From assembly GCA_030604545.1 (NCBI GenBank), contig JAUVVS010000018.1, positions 1-12,785 of the forward strand: a DNA stretch of 12,785 nucleotides. The letters are read 5' to 3'. Source of the stretch: Deltaproteobacteria bacterium. Lineage in GTDB: Bacteria; Desulfobacterota; Desulfobacteria; Desulfobacterales; JAUVVS01. The translations under genes and the position numbers were made by a program. Below the pieces are notes generated by a model. It searched no databases and was not told the origin of the DNA. It saw only the letters and a list, made by a program, of their open reading frames with translations. Positions 6,009 to 12,785 of the stretch are shown one piece after another (position 1 is the stretch's first letter; every line of letters starts with the position of its first letter).

Positions 6009-7016
6009 GTGGAAAGAACAATAGAAGAAATAAATGAAAAAGCGCTAAAAGAGCTTCAAGCTGCTTCAGATCATGAAGCGATAAAAGCTCTGTTTACACG
6101 ATATCTGGGCCGAAAGGGTCTTGTTACTCAATATTTAAGGAACATTTCAAAATTACCACGGGATAAAAGGCCGGAGGCCGGGAGAAAGGCAAATGAGATA
6201 AAAAGAACCCTTGATAAGGCATTTAAAGAAGCTTTAAAACGACGTCTTTCAGACACTTTCGAAAAAGACAAGGAGATAGATATTTCCCTGCCAGGGAGAA
6301 TGACCCTACAGGGATCTTTACATCCCATTACACAAATTAACCGGCAGATATGTGATATATTTGAAAAATTGGGGTTCGATATTGTTGAGGGGCCGGAGGT
6401 TGAAACAGATTATTATAATTTTGAAGCTCTGAACTTTCCAAAAAATCATCCTGCAAGGGATATGCAAGACACATTATATGTTTCCGATAACATTGTTCTA
6501 AGGACGCATACATCACCGGTTCAGATCCGGACTATGGAAAGGCAAACTCCGCCGGTGAGAGTCGTTGCTCCGGGCAAGGTATTTCGATGTGATTCAGACG
6601 TAACGCATACTCCAATGTTTCACCAGGTTGAAGGTCTTCTGGTAGATGAAAACATATCCTTTGGAGATCTTAAAGGAATACTAACAACATTTGTTCACCA
6701 GATGTTTGACGAAAGAACAAGCCTCAGGTTTCGCCCAAGCTTTTTCCCATTTACGGAACCGAGTGCCGAGGTGGACATTCTTTGTGTTATGTGCAGGGGC
6801 AAGGGTTGCAGAGTATGTTCACAAACAGGATGGCTCGAAGTTCTTGGATCCGGCATGGTCCATCCTGCACTGTATGAAAATGTCGGATATGACGCCGCCC
6901 GTTACACAGGATTTGCTTTTGGAATGGGCGTTGAGCGTATTGCCATGCTAAAATACGGAATCGATGATATGCGGAAATTCTTTGAAAATGATCTCAGATT
7001 TTTAAGGCAGTTTTAA
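6009..7016 (+). CDS. pheS: Phenylalanine-tRNA ligase alpha subunit
   Basis: 335-residue catalytic subunit of the alpha2-beta2 synthetase that charges tRNA-Phe. The N-terminal coiled-coil tRNA-binding arm covers about residues 1-90 (YLGRKGLVTQYL). The class II core follows: PTGR-like HPARDMQDTLYV, LRTHTSPVQIRTM (motif 2 region), FPFTEPSAEVDI, and motif 3 GFAFGMGVERIAMLKYGIDD near the end. A CVMCRGKGCRVC segment precedes TGWLEVLGSGMVHP, as in many bacterial PheS. Length is normal (330-340). The start is GTG at 6009; the frame is closed by a TAG at 5979 and there is no other start between. The nearest Shine-Dalgarno, AAGGA, ends only two bases before it, so initiation may be weak or coupled. Confidence 0.97.
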   Translation: MERTIEEINEKALKELQAASDHEAIKALFTRYLGRKGLVTQYLRNISKLPRDKRPEAGRKANEIKRTLDKAFKEALKRRLSDTFEKDKEIDISLPGRMTLQGSLHPITQINRQICDIFEKLGFDIVEGPEVETDYYNFEALNFPKNHPARDMQDTLYVSDNIVLRTHTSPVQIRTMERQTPPVRVVAPGKVFRCDSDVTHTPMFHQVEGLLVDENISFGDLKGILTTFVHQMFDERTSLRFRPSFFPFTEPSAEVDILCVMCRGKGCRVCSQTGWLEVLGSGMVHPALYENVGYDAARYTGFAFGMGVERIAMLKYGIDDMRKFFENDLRFLRQF

Positions 7017-7017
7017 C

Positions 7018-9441
7018 ATGAAAGTTAGCTTGAGCTGGTTAAAAGATTATGTCTCTATCGAAATGGAGATACAAAATCTTGCTGATGCACTCACTATGGC
7101 CGGACTTGAAGTTGAAGCAGTTTCAGACCGTTATGACTACCTGGATAGTGTTGTTGTCGGCCGTGTTGTTAAAATCAGCCCCCATCCAAATGCCGATAAA
7201 TTACAGGTTTGTGAGGTGGATGTGGGTAAGCGTATAATTTCTGTTGTATGTGGAGCCCCTAACCTAACAAAAGATATGCTTTCGCCCACGGCCCTGCCCG
7301 GCACCGTTTTGCCGGATGGATTTATCCTCGAAAAAACAATAATGCGTGGTGTAACATCAGAAGGCATGCTTTGCAGTGAGGGAGAATTGGGCCTTGGACC
7401 GGACAAGAGTGGTATCATGGTCATTAAACCCTCCAAATCGGTGGGCGACAAGGTTGCAAAAGCACTTGAGCTTTCAGACATGGTGGTTGAACTTGATCTT
7501 ACTCCGAACAGACCCGATTGTCTCAGCATAATAGGAATCGCACGCGAAATAGCTGCTATACAAAAAACAAACATACGATATCCTGATATTAGTCTCTCTG
7601 AGTCGAGTGATAATATTTCAGACTTAACATCCGTAACTATCGAAGCACCGGACCATTGTCCACGATATGCGGCACGGCTTCTTTTTGATGTTTCAATTGA
7701 ACCCTCTCCCTTCTGGCTTCAGGACCGGCTTATGTCGGTTGGCTTAAAACCAATCAATAATATAGTTGATATAACAAACTTTGTCTTGATGGAGACCGGT
7801 CAGCCGCTACATGCATTTGATTTTGACAACCTGGTGGGAAACAGGATTGTTGTTCGCACGGCAAATGAAGGTGAAACATTTACTTCACTGGACAATAAAG
7901 ATCGCATACTTTCTAAAGATATGCTGATGATCTGTGATGGGGAAAAACCGGTTGCTATTGGCGGGGTCATGGGCGGCCTCAATTCGGAAATTGAAGTATC
8001 CACGACCCGTATTCTTATCGAGAGTGCATATTTTGATCCTGTCAGTATCCGAAAAACCTCAAAAAAGCTAGGCCTGAAAACAGATGCTTCACATCGTTTC
8101 GAACGCGGCGTTGACCCGGATGGTACTATTACGGCTTTAAATAGATCTGCTCAACTTATGGCTGAAATCGGCGGCGAAAAGTTAATTAAGGGAATAATAG
8201 ATGAATATTCTAAACCGGTACGCAGAAAGACAATAACCTTAAGTACAAAAAACACGAATCGCCTCCTTGGAACCCGCCTGGAACAAAATGAAATCAAAGA
8301 GTTGTTGGAATCGATTGAGTTTAAGATTGAGAAAGACGACCAGAAATATAATCAGGATAAACTCGGAGTTATTCCACCTTCCTTCAGGGTAGATATCAAA
8401 AGACCGGAAGACCTAATGGAGGAAGTAGCACGCCTTTCCGGCTACAACAATATTCCGGCCACATTCCCGGTTATTCCTGCTGAAGACAGACATCCGGCAA
8501 AACAATTAACTTTAAGGGAAAGGATAAAGAGACTGATGATCGGCTCCGGCTTTACTGAAGTAATTAATTACAGTTTTGTCGGCAAGCAGTCCCGTGACCT
8601 TATTGAGCTTGCATCTAATGACCCGAGAAGGAGGTTGCTTAATATTTTAAACCCATTGACAGAAGATCAAGCAGTGATGAGGACTTCATTAATACCCGGA
8701 CTTTTAGGAACAATGCATCGAAACATTTCAAAGCAGGTTAAAAATTTTAAACTATTTGAAGCCGGAAAAATATTTATAAGTAGAGGTCAGGACAACCTTC
8801 CTGAAGAAATAGAAATGCTGGCAGGCCTTTGGACAGGGTCGAGATTTGATATCTCATGGCATTTTCAAGAAACTGATTGTGACTTTTATGACATCAAAGG
8901 TGCAGTTGAAAGGCTTTTATATGGTTTAAATATCAACAATCCCGAATTTATCGTGATGCCTGTTGATTCATGCAATTATACGAAGCCTGGTTATACAGCT
9001 CAGATTGTTTCTGAAAATAATTTATTAGGCCTTGTTGGCGAAGTAAGTCCGCAAGTACTTAATAATTTTGATCTAAAACAAACCGCTTTTATTTTTGAAC
9101 TAAACCTTCACAACCTTTCGACACTTATACCCGAAACCATACAGTCAAAACCGGTTCCAAAGTTTCCGGCTATTTCAAGAGATATTACCATGATTATCAA
9201 TAAGGGTATTGAATCGAGAAAAATGCTGGAAACCGCTGAAAATTTTGACGAGGAACTTGTGGAAAACATACAGTTGTTTGACGTTTTTGAAGGTGGTCAC
9301 AACCCGGCAGGTAAAAAAAGTATTTCATTTAGAATAACCTATAGGTCATCTAAAGAGACCTTAGAAGACGATTTGGTAAATCATATCCATAAAAGTATTT
9401 CAGAGAGGCTTGTAAAAAAGTTTAATGCAGACTTGCCGTAA
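7018..9441 (+). CDS. pheT: Phenylalanine-tRNA ligase beta subunit
   Basis: 807-residue partner of PheS. Domains in order: N-terminal MKVSLSWLKDYV; EMAP-type OB tRNA-binding domain about 40-150 (VGRVVKISPHPNADKLQVCEVDVG); LDLTPNRPDCLSIIGIAREIA; B3/B4 editing domain about 210-385 (PINNIVDITNFVLMETGQPLHAFD, KTDASHRFERGVDP); B5 domain about 405-475; catalytic-like core about 490-690; and a ferredoxin-fold anticodon-binding domain from about 712 (PVPKFPAISRDITMII) to the end. Full family length. Its ATG is one base after the pheS stop, so the two are surely co-transcribed and probably translationally coupled, with AAGGCA inside the end of pheS as ribosome site. Confidence 0.98.
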   Translation: MKVSLSWLKDYVSIEMEIQNLADALTMAGLEVEAVSDRYDYLDSVVVGRVVKISPHPNADKLQVCEVDVGKRIISVVCGAPNLTKDMLSPTALPGTVLPDGFILEKTIMRGVTSEGMLCSEGELGLGPDKSGIMVIKPSKSVGDKVAKALELSDMVVELDLTPNRPDCLSIIGIAREIAAIQKTNIRYPDISLSESSDNISDLTSVTIEAPDHCPRYAARLLFDVSIEPSPFWLQDRLMSVGLKPINNIVDITNFVLMETGQPLHAFDFDNLVGNRIVVRTANEGETFTSLDNKDRILSKDMLMICDGEKPVAIGGVMGGLNSEIEVSTTRILIESAYFDPVSIRKTSKKLGLKTDASHRFERGVDPDGTITALNRSAQLMAEIGGEKLIKGIIDEYSKPVRRKTITLSTKNTNRLLGTRLEQNEIKELLESIEFKIEKDDQKYNQDKLGVIPPSFRVDIKRPEDLMEEVARLSGYNNIPATFPVIPAEDRHPAKQLTLRERIKRLMIGSGFTEVINYSFVGKQSRDLIELASNDPRRRLLNILNPLTEDQAVMRTSLIPGLLGTMHRNISKQVKNFKLFEAGKIFISRGQDNLPEEIEMLAGLWTGSRFDISWHFQETDCDFYDIKGAVERLLYGLNINNPEFIVMPVDSCNYTKPGYTAQIVSENNLLGLVGEVSPQVLNNFDLKQTAFIFELNLHNLSTLIPETIQSKPVPKFPAISRDITMIINKGIESRKMLETAENFDEELVENIQLFDVFEGGHNPAGKKSISFRITYRSSKETLEDDLVNHIHKSISERLVKKFNADLP

Positions 9442-9484
9442 ATATTCGGCCAGGCACAAAGTTACCTTGGAATATACCTGAGAT

Positions 9485-9835
9485 ATGAACAACAATAAAT
9501 CCTATCATAATGAATTACCAGATAAATTATACTTCAAGATTGGAGAAGTCGGTTCACTTGCGGGGCTTCCTACATATGTTCTAAGGTTTTGGGAAACCGA
9601 ATTCAGAAAGATAAAACCGAAACGGTCTACTTCGGGCCAGAGACTATATAAAAAAAGGGATGTTGAGCTGATCTTACAAATCAAACATCTCCTTTATGAT
9701 AAAAAATTTACAATCCAGGGTGCTAAACAATACTTGAAACTCAAACATGTGGATAAGAAGGTCAAACTTTCAACCATTTCAATAAAAGAGATACGTAAAG
9801 AGCTGAAAAGTATCCGAGATCTCTTGGCCCTGTGA
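9485..9835 (+). CDS. MerR-family transcriptional regulator
   Basis: 116-residue DNA-binding protein. The MerR winged helix-turn-helix lies at about 16-85: YFKIGEVGSLAGLPTYVLRFWE, then KPKRSTSGQRLYKKRDVELI and IKHLLYDKKFTIQGAKQYL. The C-terminal tail is short, Lys-rich and helical, with no Cys cluster or other recognisable ligand domain. So it is a small MerR member of the kind found after pheT/ihfA in Desulfobacterota and relatives. It follows pheT by 43 bp; ihfA, often between them, is absent. The ribosome site is weak. The target is unknown; a metal or drug sensor is unlikely without sensor residues. Confidence 0.88.
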   Translation: MNNNKSYHNELPDKLYFKIGEVGSLAGLPTYVLRFWETEFRKIKPKRSTSGQRLYKKRDVELILQIKHLLYDKKFTIQGAKQYLKLKHVDKKVKLSTISIKEIRKELKSIRDLLAL

Positions 9836-9883
9836 AAACAACTAGGCGTAAAAAACAACCAAATTTAAAAGGAGGTAATGCTT

Positions 9884-10291
9884 ATGAAATCTTTTGTTTG
9901 TATTTTTATTGTACTGGTTATGAGCATATGCATTTTCACTACATCAATCAAGGCTGAAGCTGCCGGTTCTTTGGAAGTTACTGATGCTGCCATTTGTGAA
10001 GATTTGGTTGATCGGGCACCTGTTGGTGCTAATACTAGCTTTAGTGCAACGGTAGGCAAGCTATATTGCTTTACTAAGATTGTAGGTGCTCAAACACCTA
10101 CCACTGTCACTCATGTCTGGTATTTTGGTGAAACGGAAAAAGCGCGGATTGAATTAAAGGTTGGCGCTGCGAGCTGGCGGACTAAGAGTTCAAAAATAAT
10201 TCGGGCTCATGAGACTGGATCATGGCATGTAGATGTGCTTGATGCGGATGGAAATGTACTGCGAACTCTTCAGTTCTATGTGGAACAGTAA
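9884..10291 (+). CDS. Secreted DUF2914-domain protein
   Basis: 135 residues from the ATG at 9884. The ATG at 9878 lies only one base after GGAGGT (9871-9876), while 9884 has a 7-base spacing, so the later start is preferred. An N-terminal signal peptide (MKSFVCIFIVLVMSICIFTT, likely cut after KAEA-A) predicts export. The mature part carries the DUF2914 pattern: VTHVWYFGETEKARIELKV, SWRTKSSKII, GSWHVDVLDADGNVLRTLQF. The domain is often found as the C-terminal part of envelope proteins; its function is unknown. Two Cys (ICEDL and LYCFTK) might form a disulfide. It lies 48 bp after the MerR gene on the same strand and may be the last gene of that unit. Confidence 0.85.
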   Translation: MKSFVCIFIVLVMSICIFTTSIKAEAAGSLEVTDAAICEDLVDRAPVGANTSFSATVGKLYCFTKIVGAQTPTTVTHVWYFGETEKARIELKVGAASWRTKSSKIIRAHETGSWHVDVLDADGNVLRTLQFYVEQ

Positions 10292-10334
10292 ACCGATAAA
10301 AAACACTTGTTCATTTTTTAAATTTTCAGTAATA

Positions 10335-10362
10335 TTCCGTGCCTTTTAGTGGCGAACTCTTA
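10335..10362 (-). repeat. Dispersed 28-nt intergenic repeat, copy 2
   Basis: The reverse complement of this stretch matches 3623-3650 at 25 of 28 positions, with core CCACTAAAAGGCACGGAA. It lies in the gap before the GGDEF/ATPase gene, 43 bp after the DUF2914 gene. The two copies are about 6.7 kb apart and in opposite orientation. Confidence 0.65.
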
Positions 10363-10375
10363 CTCAATTTCCAAC

Positions 10376-10404
10376 TTGACACACAACACGATTTTTGTTA
10401 TCGA
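10376..10404 (+). promoter_or_regulatory. Candidate promoter upstream of the GGDEF/ATPase gene
   Basis: A perfect TTGACA (10376-10381) is followed after 17 bases by TATCGA (10399-10404), which keeps only the TAT of the -10 consensus. It would give a leader of about 65 bases. Confidence 0.35.
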
Positions 10405-10453
10405 AAAACATTACCTTTCAATCTAGATTAATTCGTAGAAAGAATGAAGATCA

Positions 10454-10459
10454 TATAAT
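10454..10459 (+). promoter_or_regulatory. Perfect TATAAT box close to the GGDEF/ATPase start
   Basis: TATAAT at 10454-10459 is a perfect -10 hexamer, but the -35 region (ATTCGT around 10431) is poor. Transcription from it would begin about 9 bases before the ATG at 10475, leaving a very short leader and cutting into the AGGA ribosome site. It may be a chance match. Confidence 0.25.
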
Positions 10460-10474
10460 AGCTCTAGGATTAAC

Positions 10475-12785
10475 ATGAAATATGAAGATCTCCTCAGTTT
10501 TCTCCAGCATGTTGGCACGGATCCCTCTCGTCTAATTTTTGAAGACGAGCTTACCGGCATCCATAATCGACGTTTTCTTAAAAGCTATTTACAGCACAAG
10601 GTTCCATGGGATTCCCTGGAAAGCCGGCCGGTGTCGTTGCTTATGATGGATCTGGACTATTTCAAAAAGATCAACGATACCCACGGTCATGACGCCGGCG
10701 ATGAAGCGTTAATCTGGATGGCGAAGTTGTTCAAAGAAGCGTCGGGAGACCAGGGCATGCCCATCCGCTATGCGGGTGATGAGTTCATGATCCTCATCAT
10801 GGGTGCCGATAAAAAGGCAGCGCTGCAAGTTGGCGAGCAGCTTATCCAAAGGACCCATGAAGAATCTTTACACTTAGAAGAAAAAGATATCGACCTCAAT
10901 ATCACCCTTAGCATAGGGGTCGCCTCAGCCCCTGATGATGCTAAGGGTCCAAAGGATCTCATCAAGAAGGCAGATATAGCTCTCTATTCTGCTAAAAAAT
11001 CCGGACGCGATCAAGTTGCGGATGCCGGCCAAATTGCTCCACAGCAAGTAATTCCCAAGGAGGCTGCCCAGAAATTAGATAAAGTTACACTTGCCGGTCG
11101 CAAGGCTCTATTTGCCGAGGTAGTTAAGGCATTAAAAAAATTCAGTAAACGTCAGAGCCAGTTTCTTATCATCGAAGGAGCCGATGGCATGGGCAAGAGT
11201 GAGTTCTTAAGAGGGATCCGGCAGAATCTGGCTAAAAGCAAGATATGGAAGATTGGGTTAGATGGTGCTCCCCAAGAGGTATTTCGTCCTTACTATATGA
11301 CCACCAATATTCTGATTGAGATACTAAATCAACTACCCGACAAAGGTAAAGGAATTATAGAGGATCTGACCCCTAGAGAGGATAACTATCTTTCATATAT
11401 CTTGCCTCAACTAGGGGAACCTGAAGACCTCTCTCACCAAGATGAGGAAACTCTCCGCGAGCAAATCTTTACCACTCTTATCCATTTCATCCTCAAGCTC
11501 ATCGACTCCCAGCCCCTTATTCTCCTTATTGATGACCTACATTACAGCGACGATGCTACTCTTCTATTACTCAGGCGGTTGATGCTGCGCCGGGACATTA
11601 CTTTGTTTATCTGTGGGACCGCTGCAAATATCCATCCTGACAAAGTCGAGGGAAGGAAAACCCCCCTGGAACAATTCATCAGTACCTATCAAAAAGAACT
11701 GAATATAAACAGATTGAAACTCAGCCCTCTGACCACAGTGGACATAACTCATCATTTTCAGCGAATCTTTCCAAAGATAAGTTTACCGGAAAATTTTGAG
11801 AAGGATCTGATGCAAATTACCCAGGGCAATCCTCTCTTTATCAGCGAGATTCAACGAAAACTGGTTCAGGATGAAAAAGTCACTTTAGCTGGTCAACAAT
11901 GGGTTATCAAACCTTTAGAGGAGGGCTATCTGCCTAAATCCTTAGAAGAAATTGTTAGTCAGAAAATCACCTCCCTCGATGAAGAGAGCAGACAGTTACT
12001 CGAGCATGCCTCTGCATTTGGTGAAAAGGTTTCACTCAGTATGCTTACCGGCAGTTCAGAAGGTAAAGAGATTCAGGTACAGGAATTTATCGATTATGCC
12101 GTATCGGAGGGCCTAATCAGTTCAGATTTTCAGATGAATGATGATACAATTCGCTTTCTCAGTAACCGCGTTTTAGACATTACATACGGTGCAATCGAGG
12201 ATGATCGAAAAAAGGAATTACACGAGCAGATCGGCACTTACCACGAGACACTCCATGAACAACGCCTTTTGCCTTCGGCTGCGGCTCTTGCGTACCATTT
12301 TCAGCTTTCGGCCAACCAGGAAAAGGCCCGACTTTACCAAGAATCGTTACAGACCCATAGCAATAAAATCTTTAATACAGAAGAGGCAATAAGTTATACC
12401 GGGGAAAAGCTGCCAGACGACGTTTCGGAAGATATACCCTTAGATCCTGCCGGTTTGGCCCATATTCCCGTGGTTATTCGTACACTACTCACAACAGTGC
12501 GTAATATTAAGCTTTACCCCCCGGGAAGTAAGGCTACCGTAAAGGCTACACAACAGCTCAAAGAAACCATAGACAAGGTACTGGCTGACAACGAACGCTT
12601 CAATATTATGATAGTGGAGAATGCTATAGTTGCGAACGGCGAACAACTCGATATAACTAAATTTAAATCCGTTGGTGATGCCTTTATGAAGTTTCTGGGT
12701 CGGCTGGAGCTGTCCGGCATTGCATTTTCTCGTGGTATAGGCGAGAACGAATTGATGGTGATGCTTGAGTCCCTGAGTATGGTCA
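10475..12785 (+). CDS. Diguanylate cyclase (GGDEF) fused to a STAND/AAA_16-type ATPase, 3' end outside window
   Basis: An open frame of 770 codons that continues beyond the window. No signal or membrane segment is seen, so it is cytosolic. GGDEF domain about 20-183: DELTGIHNRR (24-33), MDLDYFKKINDTHGHDAGD (58-76, metal Asp59, substrate Asn67 and Asp76), RYAGDEF (98-104) and ALYSAKKSGRDQV (169-181). The active site is AGDEF rather than GGDEF; VCA0965 of Vibrio cholerae is an active AGDEF cyclase. The RxxD inhibitory site is absent. ATPase about 205-480: Walker A GADGMGKS (235-242), Walker B LLIDDLH (350-356), and QGNPLFISEI (450-459), as in STAND regulators such as MalT-type and cyclase-linked ATPases. 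A winged-helix-like segment follows (LPKSLEEIVSQKI). From about 665 a further domain has KLYPPGSKATV (679-689), resembling a poorly described domain of HD-GYP and HEAT-type signalling proteins. The start is ATG with AGGA 5 bases upstream. It probably makes c-di-GMP under control of the ATP-driven switch. Confidence 0.88.
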   Translation, partial: MKYEDLLSFLQHVGTDPSRLIFEDELTGIHNRRFLKSYLQHKVPWDSLESRPVSLLMMDLDYFKKINDTHGHDAGDEALIWMAKLFKEASGDQGMPIRYAGDEFMILIMGADKKAALQVGEQLIQRTHEESLHLEEKDIDLNITLSIGVASAPDDAKGPKDLIKKADIALYSAKKSGRDQVADAGQIAPQQVIPKEAAQKLDKVTLAGRKALFAEVVKALKKFSKRQSQFLIIEGADGMGKSEFLRGIRQNLAKSKIWKIGLDGAPQEVFRPYYMTTNILIEILNQLPDKGKGIIEDLTPREDNYLSYILPQLGEPEDLSHQDEETLREQIFTTLIHFILKLIDSQPLILLIDDLHYSDDATLLLLRRLMLRRDITLFICGTAANIHPDKVEGRKTPLEQFISTYQKELNINRLKLSPLTTVDITHHFQRIFPKISLPENFEKDLMQITQGNPLFISEIQRKLVQDEKVTLAGQQWVIKPLEEGYLPKSLEEIVSQKITSLDEESRQLLEHASAFGEKVSLSMLTGSSEGKEIQVQEFIDYAVSEGLISSDFQMNDDTIRFLSNRVLDITYGAIEDDRKKELHEQIGTYHETLHEQRLLPSAAALAYHFQLSANQEKARLYQESLQTHSNKIFNTEEAISYTGEKLPDDVSEDIPLDPAGLAHIPVVIRTLLTTVRNIKLYPPGSKATVKATQQLKETIDKVLADNERFNIMIVENAIVANGEQLDITKFKSVGDAFMKFLGRLELSGIAFSRGIGENELMVMLESLSMV

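Noticed and set aside
7137..7574. Minus-strand ORF of 145 codons opposite pheT
   Set aside because: It is a shadow of the well-conserved tRNA-binding part of pheT and has no family features.
9878..9883. ATG at 9878 as the DUF2914 protein start
   Set aside because: It sits one base after the Shine-Dalgarno; the ATG at 9884 in the same frame has correct spacing and still leaves a complete signal peptide.
9836..9883. tRNA or terminator after the merR gene
   Set aside because: No cloverleaf, GTTCGAA-type T-loop or stem with T-run could be made out in this short gap.

Overview
The window looks like chromosomal DNA of a moderately A+T-rich Gram-negative bacterium, most likely a Desulfobacterota (Desulfobacterales-type) organism. 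This is an inference from the gene content (hypF remnant, glnE, the infC-rpmI-rplT-pheS-pheT-merR order, a DUF2914 protein, a GGDEF/STAND-ATPase fusion) and from the short heptanucleotide repeats between genes. No rRNA, tRNA, CRISPR array, insertion sequence or phage gene was seen.

Left part (1-3660): the end of a hypF-like reading frame that stops in the middle of its zinc-finger region and is followed at once by a 7-nt-periodic repeat. A full-length glnE (glutamine synthetase adenylyltransferase/deadenylylase) lies on the minus strand. The gap between glnE and the next gene holds a ~216-bp element with inverted heptad-repeat ends. Its core carries a short minus-strand coding relic resembling the four-helix-bundle (23S rRNA intervening-sequence protein, S23) family.

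Centre (3659-9835): a deaminase-fold gene, then the translation cluster infC (IF3), rpmI (L35), rplT (L20), pheS and pheT (both Phe-tRNA synthetase subunits) and a MerR-type regulator. infC has no usable ATG/GTG/TTG; an ideal Shine-Dalgarno points to an AUA start at 4366, and a 15-codon leader ORF with its own strong Shine-Dalgarno lies just upstream. rpmI and rplT, normally very close, are separated by 326 bp containing a second inverted heptad-repeat element and a G+C-rich hairpin.

Right part (9884-12785): a small secreted DUF2914 protein, an intergenic stretch with a dispersed repeat and promoter-like sites, and the first 770 codons of a large cytosolic protein that runs off the window. 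That protein joins an N-terminal diguanylate cyclase (AGDEF active site, no I-site) to a STAND/AAA_16-type ATPase and, further on, to a domain of unassigned function. It is the most interesting protein here. The repeats between genes are the most interesting non-coding feature.
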